DNA of 64,000 nucleotides from Candidatus Ozemibacter sibiricus. Its GTDB lineage: Bacteria > Muiribacteriota > Ozemobacteria > Ozemobacterales > Ozemobacteraceae. The notes under the pieces are model-generated. The model was not told where the DNA came from, did not search any database, and worked only from the letters and a program-made list of their open reading frames with translations. Positions 26,153 to 35,079 of this stretch are shown here, in pieces (the stretch's first letter is position 1; each line of letters starts with the position of its first letter). Both the position numbers and the translations under genes were made by a program. Where the stretch lies: positions 244,594 through 308,593 of the forward strand of contig QOQW01000003.1 in NCBI GenBank assembly GCA_003327425.1, read 5' to 3'.

Positions 26153-26184
26153 GACCGGTATCCGGTCCTGCCACCTCCATCATA
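26153..26184 (-). promoter_or_regulatory. hsp20 promoter -10 and leader palindrome
   Basis: Reading on the minus strand, TGGTATGAT (hexamer at 26179-26184) looks like an extended -10. Between it and the ATG lies GACCGGTATCCGGTC (26153-26167), a perfect 6-3-6 inverted repeat that could be an operator. It does not match CIRCE, and no sigma-32 consensus is visible. Confidence 0.4.
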
Positions 26185-26240
26185 CCACGTCTCGCCCGCC
26201 GAGGGCCAGAACACCCGGCGCGGCGGCGCCAGCGACCGCG

Positions 26241-29200
26241 ATGGGGGAACAACCACCGATGATCTCCCGTGGGCGAGCCTGCCTGCCCTTCCTGCTGCCC
26301 CTCGGCCTGACCCTCATGCTGCTGCTCGTCGTCCGGTTCGCCGAACGCGAGCGCGAATCGTGGGAGCAGCGCCGGCTCGAAGCCACGCTCCGTCAGGAAG
26401 CCATCCGGCGCGCGGAAGCACTGCGGGCCGGGCTGCCGTTCGAAGCCCAGGTGGTCCGGCGCAACAGCCGGTTCCAGCGCCTGTTGCAGCAGGCCCTGGC
26501 CGACCAGGCGCGCGCGGCGCGCGCCGCCCGCGCTTGGCCGGCGCGGCAGGAACCGCCGCCCGAGACGCGAGGTCAGCTCGCGGGGGGCCATCTTCCCGCG
26601 CTGGGCGAGGCCTTCGCCAGGGCCTTCACGACTGCCTTCCCGCCCGCCTTCCGCCCGGCTGGCACGCTGGTCTACGCCTTCCAGGCCCGCGCCGACGGCT
26701 CCTGGCTGCCGCTCGAAGGGCCGGGCCTGACGACCACCAAAGGGCGGATGATGGCCGACCTCTTCCGCTGGTTCGCCGCTGCCTCCACCCTGTCGCGGGA
26801 TGAGCGGCGGCGGGCCGAGAAACGCTGCCTGGGCGTCTTCGGCGAGCTCTGCCCCTTCGCTCTGGCCGCCGGGTACCGGCAAGGGCGGGTCACCGTCGCC
26901 CGCTACGACGGGGCGCGTCGCTTCCTGCTGTGGGACACGGTGACCCGCGGCGGCCGGCCGCGCCTGGGCTATTTCGTATTGTTCCCCCAGCGCACCCCGA
27001 CCCTGGTCAGGCCGCGCTGGCGCGCGTTGCACGCCCGGGTCCCCGGCTGTCGGTTCCCGGCGACGCCCTGCTATGTCCCCCTCGACAACGCGCCGGCGCA
27101 CCTGCGGCCCGTCTTCCCACAGGGGGCGCGGCCGTCGCCCGCCCTGCGACGCCTCCTCCGTCAGGCTCGTCTCGCGGCCGATCGAGAGCGGCTCCTGCCC
27201 TTCGGGAAGCTGGTACGGATCGCCGACGGCTACGCCATCCGGGAATTCCTGTCGTTGAACGCCTCGTTCGAACTGTGGCTCCACTTTCCCCTCACCGGAA
27301 CCGCTCCGCCCGCCGAGCGGGCGGTTCCCTTGTCGGCCTGGCTGAGCGGCGGCCTGGGATTCTTCTGGGGCCTGCTGCTGGCGCGCACCCTGATCTTCGG
27401 ACGCACGGTGAGCCTGCCGCTGCGCCTCTGGTTTCCGGGCTTTCTCGCGCTGGTGGGCGCTCTGCCGCTGTCCGCCTTGTTCCTGGTAGGATCGATGCAG
27501 ATCGGGATCTCCGAGATGCGCGAGGTGCAGGCCACCTTGGATCAGGCGATCGCCCATCTGGAAGAGATCGACTCGGGAAATGGCACGCTGATTCTGCATT
27601 TCGTCGACATCTGTCATCGCCTGACCGCGCATGCCACCCTGCCAGCACGTCTTCTGGAGAGCATGGCAACCGACTTCGGGCGGGCCGCCGACCAAGTTCG
27701 CGCTCTATTCCAACAACACGGCCTTGACCTAACTGACCTGTCGTTCCTCCCGCTGGATGACCAACCGCGCATACGCACCTGGACAACCGCTTTTGGAGCC
27801 AATCGGCAAGGTTTTATCACCAATCTCTTTCGATCGCTTCGGGATTCCCTGCTGACTGTCCTCGGGATTCCTCTTCCGACAGGGAAAGGAGGAGCGGGGA
27901 GCGATACCATGACCCTGGTATCGCAATACATGGCGGCCGCCGGCCTGCTCATGATCGAAGGGAAGGATACCGCCGACTCGCTCTACCTCACTTCCAACCA
28001 AGGTGCCTATGTAGCATTGGCCGGTACGCCACTGCTGCACTTCAGTGAAATGCTGGCACCTGGGGGGGAGATCCGAGGGTTGCTCTCCCTGCTGGCCGAT
28101 CCGACCTCGGCGTTCGACCGGCGCCTGACCCGGATCTGCCGACAGTTCCGTCAGGGCGCCGACCCTTGGCACTGGCTGATTTTCGGCCGAGGTTCGGTGC
28201 GGGGGTTCCAGCCAACATACCACGGTCTCGAAGAAAAGTTCTGGCACACCAGCCAAGGTCGGACCATGCGCTGGTTGATGGAAACCACCACCCGCACCCA
28301 CTCGCCGCAAACCTTGGTGACCGAGGAAGCGGTATTCGCAGCCATTCCCTGCCATTCGGCCGAGAACCTGTATCTGGGCACCTCGCGCCCGTTGCGGGAG
28401 ATCAGGGCGCTCGCCGCCCACCGCCGGTTCCTGCTGGCCAACCTGACCGTTCTGATCGGGCTGGTCATCCTGGTGCTGGGCCTGGCCTCCGGGCGGCACC
28501 TCGTCGCGCCCCTGCAGGAGGTGGAGCGCGGTCTGCGCCAGGTGGCCGAGGGGCGGCTCGACGTGCGGGTGGGGCTGGCGCGCGAGGACGAGCTGGGGCA
28601 GGTGACCCGCTCGTTCGACCGCATGATCGAAGGGCTGCAGAAGCGGCGCGAACTGGGCCAGTTCGTCTCGGCCACATTGGAGGCCTCGCTGGAGTCCTCG
28701 CTGGAGGATCAGGGGCCCGCCGGGCCGGAAGGACCGGCCCGGATCCGGTCGGGCGCCGTGCTGGTCTGCGATCTGCGCGGCTTCACCACCCTGTCGGAGA
28801 TCCATCCCCCTGAACAGGTCGTGGCCATGCTGAACGCCCACCTCGACGCCATGTCGGCGGCCATTCGCACCGCCGGCGGCCTGATCGAGACCTTCATCGG
28901 GGACGCCATCGTCGCCGTGTTCACCGACGAGGAGCCGGGGTCTGGTCTGGAACGAGCGCTGCGAGCGGCTTCCGAGATGCGACGGCGCCACCAGGCCCTG
29001 CAACTGACCCGGCGCCAGATGGGCGCCTTCCCCTACGAGATGGGGATCGGCATCGATGGCGGCGAGATCCTGACGGGCACGCTGAGTTCGGCGGGACGCG
29101 CCGTCCATGCCGTGCTCGGCCCCGTGCGCCGCGAAGCGGAACGTCTGGAAGGCCTGTCGCGGCGGGGTTCCCGCACCCGGATCGTCGTCAGTCCGGTGGT

Positions 29201-29315
29201 GGTCGGCTGGTTGGCTGCCCATCATCCAGACCTCGAGCTGGTCCCGGTTCCAGGCACCATCGGGGCCCGCGAACTGGGGCACCTGCTCCCCGCCGCCGCG
29301 GGAGGCGCCGCATGA
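26241..29315 (+). CDS. Membrane sensor with HAMP and class III cyclase domain, metal-binding (C1-like) half
   Basis: A 1024-residue protein: four membrane helices (about 13-34, 355-380, 390-418, 715-740), two extracytoplasmic segments, HAMP (about 750-805) and a class III adenylyl/guanylyl cyclase domain (about 830-1010). Both metal-binding aspartates are present: D844 in CDLRGFT and D888 in FIGDAIVAVF. The substrate and transition-state residues are altered: T884 replaces the purine-contacting lysine, P961 the base-selecting aspartate and R964 the catalytic asparagine; R968 remains. Alone it should be inactive or atypical. The stop overlaps the next start in ATGA. The start could instead be the ATG at 26259. 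Confidence 0.85.
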   Translation: MGEQPPMISRGRACLPFLLPLGLTLMLLLVVRFAERERESWEQRRLEATLRQEAIRRAEALRAGLPFEAQVVRRNSRFQRLLQQALADQARAARAARAWPARQEPPPETRGQLAGGHLPALGEAFARAFTTAFPPAFRPAGTLVYAFQARADGSWLPLEGPGLTTTKGRMMADLFRWFAAASTLSRDERRRAEKRCLGVFGELCPFALAAGYRQGRVTVARYDGARRFLLWDTVTRGGRPRLGYFVLFPQRTPTLVRPRWRALHARVPGCRFPATPCYVPLDNAPAHLRPVFPQGARPSPALRRLLRQARLAADRERLLPFGKLVRIADGYAIREFLSLNASFELWLHFPLTGTAPPAERAVPLSAWLSGGLGFFWGLLLARTLIFGRTVSLPLRLWFPGFLALVGALPLSALFLVGSMQIGISEMREVQATLDQAIAHLEEIDSGNGTLILHFVDICHRLTAHATLPARLLESMATDFGRAADQVRALFQQHGLDLTDLSFLPLDDQPRIRTWTTAFGANRQGFITNLFRSLRDSLLTVLGIPLPTGKGGAGSDTMTLVSQYMAAAGLLMIEGKDTADSLYLTSNQGAYVALAGTPLLHFSEMLAPGGEIRGLLSLLADPTSAFDRRLTRICRQFRQGADPWHWLIFGRGSVRGFQPTYHGLEEKFWHTSQGRTMRWLMETTTRTHSPQTLVTEEAVFAAIPCHSAENLYLGTSRPLREIRALAAHRRFLLANLTVLIGLVILVLGLASGRHLVAPLQEVERGLRQVAEGRLDVRVGLAREDELGQVTRSFDRMIEGLQKRRELGQFVSATLEASLESSLEDQGPAGPEGPARIRSGAVLVCDLRGFTTLSEIHPPEQVVAMLNAHLDAMSAAIRTAGGLIETFIGDAIVAVFTDEEPGSGLERALRAASEMRRRHQALQLTRRQMGAFPYEMGIGIDGGEILTGTLSSAGRAVHAVLGPVRREAERLEGLSRRGSRTRIVVSPVVVGWLAAHHPDLELVPVPGTIGARELGHLLPAAAGGAA

Positions 29316-32300
29316 ACCCGCCCGGTTCGCCCCGTCCCCTGCCCAGCGTGGGTATCCACCGCTCGCTCTCCTTGGTGGTATCCATTCTGATCCTGACGTT
29401 TCCTCTGGGCTTGCTGCTCTACCAGCAGGCCGACCAGGAAGCCCTGGCCCGGGAACTGCGCCGCGAGCAGATCATCGAGCAGGCCGGACGGCGGCTGCCC
29501 ATCGAACAGGGGGCGGCGCAGACCTCGGAGCAGCTCCGGCGGCTGCTGCAGGCGTGGTCTTCGGCGGCCGAGCGGGCCGCCGGCCGACCGGGGGTCTCGC
29601 CTCGGCGCGTGCGGGCCGCCCTGGTCCGCCTGCACCAGCAGATCCTCCATTGGCAGATGCCGCCGCACGATGCCTGGGTGATCGAAGTGGGCAGCGAGAC
29701 AGCGCGGGTGGTCTGGGCCCATCGCGGCGGCCCGGGGTTCCGCGATCGTCGCCTCCTGGAACCATTCGCTCGCTGGGCGGCCGGCCAGGACGACGGCGCC
29801 GCCTCGCTGGCACGACGCCTGACGCGGGAACTGGGCGCCGCCATCGCCTTGAACCCCTTCCAGCGTCAGGCCTGGCAACGACGCCCCCGCCCGCTCCATG
29901 TGCCAGGTCGGCGCCTTCTCCTGTACTGGGACGTCTGCGGCCCCGTCCCGCCACCGGTGGCGGGGCCGGAGAAACCCGCCGACACCCCGGCGTCGCCCGC
30001 GCGGCCGCCGCGACCAGCTTCGACCGACCCGGAAGCGCCGGCTTCGCCCGACCGCCCGCCACCGCCTTTCCCACCACGGCAGGACGAACGCCGCGGCCCT
30101 GCTCCTGGCCTGACAGAGCCGTCATCGCCCCTCCGGTCCTCGCCTGGCCGCCCCCGCCCCGCCCCGGTCCGCTGGGTCCTGGTGGTCCGCCTCGATCTGG
30201 CGCGCGTGCCGCCGGCCTTCGGGGCGACCCTTCTGGCACGAGACTGGCCCGAGACCGATTCGGGCATCGCCTTCCTGCCCACCCGGCGGGGCGGTCCGTT
30301 CGTCGCCTCCCGGTTCTTCCGGGCTCGGCCCGCCCTATTCGAACGGCTGCGCCGCGCCGCCCGCGGCGGCCGCATGCTGCCCGCCGTCAGCGAGATCGAT
30401 GACGTGCTGCTGTGCCTGGGGCCTGACGTTCCCGAATTCCCGTACCGCGCCGTCCTGGGCACGCCGCTCGATCTGGGAGGGAGCCACCGCTCGCTCGGCC
30501 GGCTGCTGCTGCTCACCCTGGCCGGCCTCCTCTGGTGCAGCGGGTTGTTCCTGCTGGTGGAGCGACAGGTCTTCGGCCGCGGCCCGGCCCTTTCGGTACG
30601 CTGGCATCTGGTCGGCACCTTCCTGCTGGTGGCCATCCTGCCGCTGGCCGGGGCGCTCGGCCCGGGCCGGCGCTTCATCGCCGACCGACAGCGGGTGGAG
30701 CGCCGGCTGCTGGCCGCCACCATGAGCGAAGATCTGGACCGCCTCGACGCCGGGACCCGCCTGTTCCATGCCCGGCTGATCAGGCAGATGCGCAATCTGG
30801 CCGAGGCCTCGGCCACGGTGGCCGCGTTCCGCGCCCTCGAACAGACGGCGAGCGAGGGCGCGCCCACCGCCGGACCGACCACCGGCGACCGCGATCCGGC
30901 CATCCGATACCTGGGCGACCTCGCCCGCCGGATGGTCGCCGGGTTCTGCGACGACGATCTGCTCAACACCATGCTGCTGGTCGGACCCATGGGGTTCGTC
31001 GCCCAATGGGACAAGGTCCCTGTCGCCCGAACGACCGCCGGCCCCACCGAAAACGTCCTGGCCATCCTCGTCCAGGACATGCTGCCCCAGGTCAGCCCCA
31101 CCCTGACGTTCCGGCGGCCGTCCGCCGCTGCCCAACCCGACGGCTCGGGGCTCACCCTGGCCGGCCAGGTCAAAGAAGCCTTTTTGGGCGCCGTTCTCGA
31201 TACCCTGGGTCCTGGCGTCTTCACCGCCTATTTCCATTATCCGCTGGGGGTCGCGGAACTGCCGATGGAGATCGCCCGCCTCTATCGCATCTCCCGGCTG
31301 CTGCGCTGGGACGGCGTCATCCGCTATGCCTTGTCCTGGGTCTGGTCCGATAGCATCGTCGACCGACCTCACCTCCAGGCCGCCTTGCTGCCGCGAGGAG
31401 GTCCCCCGGCCTCGTCGAGCGCGCGGCCAGCCGACCACCACCTCCCTGCCGACCGGCCGCCCGGGCGCCGCCCTTTGCCACCCCCGGTGGCCCCCAGGGA
31501 CAGCGCCAGCCCTGTCCCCGCGGTTCCGACCGCCGAACCCCGAATCGAAGCCGCTCCGGCGAAGCCGGCGCCGCCGGCCCCCCGGCGCGACCCCGCGACG
31601 GGCCCGGCCTTCACCGGGTTGTTCGCCATCGACTCCTCCCGCCGGATCGCCACCGGCACCCTGGGCCACGAGAGCTTTCCCGATGGGTTGGAAGCCTTTC
31701 CCACGCTGATCTCGCTGATCAAAGCGGTGCAGCACCTGCGCGCCCCCCTGCGCCAGTTCGTCGAGGCCGAACAGCGGCTGTACGAGGCTCGCCCCGGCCG
31801 CTACGCCAGCCGGTTCCTGCTGGCCGGCCATCGTTCCACCAGTCATCTGGCGGTCGATCGCGCGACGCAGGAACGCTCCGCCCTGTTCCTGGGCCTGATC
31901 ATGCTGCTGCTGGCCATCCTGGTCTCGGTGCGAGCGGCCGCCCACTTCCTCGAGCCACTGGGGGCGCTGCTGCAGGGCCTGGCGCGCATCCGGGCGGGCG
32001 ACTTCCAGGTCACCCTCGACGCCGAGCGGGGCGACGAATTCGGCGCGCTGGGTTCGGCCTTCAATCTGATGGCCCGCAAGCTGCAGGAAGGCAAGCTGCT
32101 GGGGCGGTTCGTCTCGTCGTCGGTCCGCAAAGCGATCGACGATTCCGCCTTCCAGGCCAGGGCCCGGCAGGGCATGACCACCGAGGTCACGGTGCTCTTC
32201 TCGTCGTTGACGGGGTTCGAGGAATTCGAGGCCCGCGCCCGGCCCGACGAGATCTTCCAGCGGCTGGGCCTCCATCTGGAAGCGATCGACCGGGCCGTGC

Positions 32301-32716
32301 AGCAGCATGGCGGCGAGATCGACAAGGTCATGGGCGAGAAGATCCTCGTGCTGTTCGTCCATGAGACCTGCGGCGGGGGGCCCGGGGCGGTGGCCGCCGC
32401 GCTCGCCGTGGCCCGCGACCTGCGGGCCGCCCTGGCCGAGGCCGGGTTGCCGCCCCCGGTCATCGGCATCAACACCGGTCCGGCCGTCTACGGCATCATC
32501 GGGGCCCAGGGCGTCCGGCTCGATCTGACCGCCATCGGCGACACCGTCAACCTGGCCGCCCGCCTGGCTACCCTGGCGCACACCACGGGCGGCTCCCAGG
32601 TCGTCATCGGCGGCGCCTCCCTCGCCCTGGCCGGCCCAGGCGTGCCCGCCCAGCGCCTGCCCTTCCGGCATGTCAAGGGCAAGACCCAGCAGATCGAAGC
32701 CTTCTTGCTCGGCTGA
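29312..32716 (+). CDS. Membrane sensor with HAMP and class III cyclase domain, substrate-binding (C2-like) half
   Basis: A 1134-residue paralogue of the preceding protein: four membrane helices (about 10-32, 395-418, 428-450, 850-872), two extracytoplasmic segments, the first with a long Pro-rich insert at about 210-285, HAMP (about 872-925) and a class III cyclase domain (about 955-1134). The metal-site aspartates are lost (S965 in LFSSLTGF, E1009 in KVMGEKILV). The purine-contacting K1005, base-selecting D1077, catalytic N1080 and R1084 (IGDTVNLAARL) are all kept. This is the mirror image of its partner, so the two probably form one heterodimeric active site. D1077 with K1005 suggests ATP as substrate. 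Confidence 0.85.
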   Translation: MNPPGSPRPLPSVGIHRSLSLVVSILILTFPLGLLLYQQADQEALARELRREQIIEQAGRRLPIEQGAAQTSEQLRRLLQAWSSAAERAAGRPGVSPRRVRAALVRLHQQILHWQMPPHDAWVIEVGSETARVVWAHRGGPGFRDRRLLEPFARWAAGQDDGAASLARRLTRELGAAIALNPFQRQAWQRRPRPLHVPGRRLLLYWDVCGPVPPPVAGPEKPADTPASPARPPRPASTDPEAPASPDRPPPPFPPRQDERRGPAPGLTEPSSPLRSSPGRPRPAPVRWVLVVRLDLARVPPAFGATLLARDWPETDSGIAFLPTRRGGPFVASRFFRARPALFERLRRAARGGRMLPAVSEIDDVLLCLGPDVPEFPYRAVLGTPLDLGGSHRSLGRLLLLTLAGLLWCSGLFLLVERQVFGRGPALSVRWHLVGTFLLVAILPLAGALGPGRRFIADRQRVERRLLAATMSEDLDRLDAGTRLFHARLIRQMRNLAEASATVAAFRALEQTASEGAPTAGPTTGDRDPAIRYLGDLARRMVAGFCDDDLLNTMLLVGPMGFVAQWDKVPVARTTAGPTENVLAILVQDMLPQVSPTLTFRRPSAAAQPDGSGLTLAGQVKEAFLGAVLDTLGPGVFTAYFHYPLGVAELPMEIARLYRISRLLRWDGVIRYALSWVWSDSIVDRPHLQAALLPRGGPPASSSARPADHHLPADRPPGRRPLPPPVAPRDSASPVPAVPTAEPRIEAAPAKPAPPAPRRDPATGPAFTGLFAIDSSRRIATGTLGHESFPDGLEAFPTLISLIKAVQHLRAPLRQFVEAEQRLYEARPGRYASRFLLAGHRSTSHLAVDRATQERSALFLGLIMLLLAILVSVRAAAHFLEPLGALLQGLARIRAGDFQVTLDAERGDEFGALGSAFNLMARKLQEGKLLGRFVSSSVRKAIDDSAFQARARQGMTTEVTVLFSSLTGFEEFEARARPDEIFQRLGLHLEAIDRAVQQHGGEIDKVMGEKILVLFVHETCGGGPGAVAAALAVARDLRAALAEAGLPPPVIGINTGPAVYGIIGAQGVRLDLTAIGDTVNLAARLATLAHTTGGSQVVIGGASLALAGPGVPAQRLPFRHVKGKTQQIEAFLLG

Positions 32717-32735
32717 ACCGCCGCGCCCGGGTTCG

Positions 32736-33410
32736 TCAGAAGGAGGACCCGACCGGCTCCAGGGAACGCCGCACCCGGTCCTCCTCGGTGGCCAGGACTT
32801 GGGAATGCCCGGAGGCGGTTTTCCGGACCAGGACATGGAAGGAATCGGTATGGAACTGGACCACTCGTGTCCAGATGCCGCCTGTATCCTGCCCCACCAC
32901 CGGAATCCGCAGATGCTGCAACCGAGCGAGAACTCCCTCGACAATCCGATCCCCAGGACTGAACTGGGAAGCGATCGCATTGATCACATGTCCTCCGCCG
33001 AACACCTTGGCCAGAAGCCGCGGGGCGAACGCCCCCACGCGGGTCAGCTCATGGATCAACCGATCGATGGCATCGAGTCCGAATCGGAGGTGCGGATTCC
33101 CCGCCCGCGGCGCATGGACGGTCGGCAGGAGGATGTGGTTCATACCGCCGACACCCGCTACCGGATCGAACAGGCAGGTGGTCACGCACGACCCCAGCAA
33201 GGTGTGCAGAATGGTGGGTTCCGCACAGGCCTTCACCTCGCCGATGTTCAAGCGGACCGAGGCTTTGCCGGAGGTTTCGGGGAAGCGGTACCAGGGCGGC
33301 AGGGGGTCGGCGCCCGTCGCGGTCGCCCGTTCGCCAGGATACGGCTTCCCGGCCAGCCGCGTGCCGACCCGCTTCCCCCGGTTGCCGTGGCCCGAGTTCA
33401 CATCGCGCAT
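32736..33410 (-). CDS. cheD: Chemoreceptor glutamine deamidase CheD
   Basis: A 224-residue CheD. The catalytic cysteine C75 lies in [12 protein letters not shown] and the histidine H92 in GGMNHILLP, with the 17-residue spacing known for the family; the FGGG turn is in KVFGGGHV. CheD deamidates or demethylates receptor glutamines. The first 40 residues are an unconserved basic leader. It is the last gene of the mcp-cheW-cheB-cheD set, overlaps cheB by 13 bases and converges on the cyclase gene 19 bases away. Confidence 0.93.
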   Translation of the reverse strand: MRDVNSGHGNRGKRVGTRLAGKPYPGERATATGADPLPPWYRFPETSGKASVRLNIGEVKACAEPTILHTLLGSCVTTCLFDPVAGVGGMNHILLPTVHAPRAGNPHLRFGLDAIDRLIHELTRVGAFAPRLLAKVFGGGHVINAIASQFSPGDRIVEGVLARLQHLRIPVVGQDTGGIWTRVVQFHTDSFHVLVRKTASGHSQVLATEEDRVRRSLEPVGSSF

Positions 33411-34507
33411 CGCCGCAAGACCTCGGCTGCAATCCGCTCCAGCGGCAGGACCACATCGACCCCGCCCCGGGCGATGGCCTCGTGGGGCATGCCGAAAACC
33501 ACGCTGGTCGCTTCATCCTGGGCGATCGTCTGGGCCCCGGCTTCCTTCAGTTCGAGCATGCCGCTCGCCCCGTCATCGCCCATGCCGGTCATGATGACCG
33601 CCACCACATTCGCGCCCGCACAGCGCGCGGCCGATCGGAAGAGGACATCGACCGAAGGGCGATGGCGCGACACCAGCGGGCCGTCGCGCACCTCGACGTA
33701 GTAGCGAGCCCCGCTGCGCTTCAACAGCAGATGGCGATTCCCGGGGGCGATCAGCACGTGGCCGCGCATCATGGGGTCGCCGTCCTCGGCTTCTTTGACG
33801 GTGACCCGGCACAGGCGGTCGAGCCGTTTGACGAATGACGCGGTGAATTTTTCGGGCATATGCTGCACGATGGCGATGCCGGGGCCGTCATGAGGCAGGG
33901 CTTCGAGGAAGACCCGCAGGGCCTCGGTGCCGCCTGTGGAGGCTCCGACCACCACGACCCGGTCGGTGGTCTGCAAGGCTTGAGCCCTGGTTGGGCGAGG
34001 GAGCATGACATCGGCCGACAGCTTCGGCCGGATCGACAGCGAGGGCCGCGGGCGACACCGCACGCGGGCGGCGGCCTTGACAATATCGCAGATCCGGATG
34101 CGGGCTTCTTCGAGGAAGGTGCTCGTGTCGATGCGCGGTTTGGCGATCACCTCGACCGCTCCCAGCTCGAACGCCCGAAAGGTGGCTTCGCAGCCCGGGC
34201 CGGCCAACGAGGAGCAGATGACCACGGGAATGGGATGCTGGCTCATGATCTTGTCGAGGAAGGTCAGGCCGTCCATGCGCGGCATCTCGATATCGAGGAT
34301 GATGACGTCGGGCACTTCCTCGGCGATGCGTTGGGCCGCGAAATAGGGATCGGGCACCGCCCCCATCACGGAGATGCCAGGATCTCCGGCCAGGATGCTG
34401 GTCATCACCTGCCGGACCAGCGCCGAGTCGTCCACGATCAGCACCCGGACTGGCCCGGAGCGCTGGCTCTCCCGGCCGGCGAGGGCGGGGCCCCTGGGCT
34501 TGTCCAT
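33398..34507 (-). CDS. cheB: Chemotaxis protein-glutamate methylesterase CheB
   Basis: A 369-residue response-regulator methylesterase. The receiver domain (about 19-140) has the acidic pair D26/D27 and phosphoacceptor D72 in [10 protein letters not shown]. The C-terminal esterase domain has the catalytic triad: Ser in [10 protein letters not shown], His in [12 protein letters not shown] and Asp in [10 protein letters not shown]. It removes methyl groups from the chemoreceptor to reset sensitivity when phosphorylated by CheA. It starts 17 bases after cheW and overlaps cheD. Confidence 0.96.
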   Translation of the reverse strand: MDKPRGPALAGRESQRSGPVRVLIVDDSALVRQVMTSILAGDPGISVMGAVPDPYFAAQRIAEEVPDVIILDIEMPRMDGLTFLDKIMSQHPIPVVICSSLAGPGCEATFRAFELGAVEVIAKPRIDTSTFLEEARIRICDIVKAAARVRCRPRPSLSIRPKLSADVMLPRPTRAQALQTTDRVVVVGASTGGTEALRVFLEALPHDGPGIAIVQHMPEKFTASFVKRLDRLCRVTVKEAEDGDPMMRGHVLIAPGNRHLLLKRSGARYYVEVRDGPLVSRHRPSVDVLFRSAARCAGANVVAVIMTGMGDDGASGMLELKEAGAQTIAQDEATSVVFGMPHEAIARGGVDVVLPLERIAAEVLRRCAM

Positions 34508-34524
34508 CTGGGGCTCGGCCGCCG

Positions 34525-35067
34525 TCAGCGTGCCGTCGGCTGGCCGTCGGTCTCCTCCAGGACGAGGGCCAGTTCTTCAGGCGAGAAGAGCCGGTCGAGG
34601 TCGAGATAGAGGCCGAACGTCTCGCCCAGCTTGACGACTCCTTTCAGGAACTGGATGTTCAAGCGAGTGCCCAGCTTGGGCGGCGGTTCGATGCGGTTGC
34701 TCTCGACCTCGATCACATCATGGCAGGCATCGGCCAGGACCCCGACCACCGCCGTCTCCCCTTCCAGGGTGACTTCGACGACGACGATGCAGGTATTGAT
34801 CGTTTTCTCGGTCTGGCCCAGGCCGAATTTCTGCTTCAGATCGACCACGGGAACCACGCTTCCCCGGATGTTCACGACCCCGCGCAGGAAATCGGGAGTA
34901 CGAGGAATCTTGGTGATGGGCGGAAAGTCCAGGATCTCGCGAACCCGTGCGACTTCGAGCACGAACACCTCGTGATCGAGCTGGATGGTCAGGAACTGCA
35001 GGCTGGCCGGCCGACCGGCGTCGGCCGGCGAGGGAGTGGCCTCAACGGAAGACCGCATCGGAGTCAT
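34525..35067 (-). CDS. cheW: Chemotaxis coupling protein CheW
   Basis: A 180-residue CheW. An unconserved 22-residue leader is followed by the double SH3-like beta-barrel: [35 protein letters not shown] and a C-terminal [11 protein letters not shown]. It links CheA to the receptor. It lies 12 bases after the mcp stop, so the receptor, CheW, CheB and CheD are co-transcribed. Confidence 0.95.
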   Translation of the reverse strand: MTPMRSSVEATPSPADAGRPASLQFLTIQLDHEVFVLEVARVREILDFPPITKIPRTPDFLRGVVNIRGSVVPVVDLKQKFGLGQTEKTINTCIVVVEVTLEGETAVVGVLADACHDVIEVESNRIEPPPKLGTRLNIQFLKGVVKLGETFGLYLDLDRLFSPEELALVLEETDGQPTAR

Positions 35068-35079
35068 GGCATTCCCCTC

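Noticed and set aside
30335..32980. 881-codon minus-strand frame opposite the second cyclase gene
   Set aside because: Shadow frame with no family features; crosses the convergent gene boundary.
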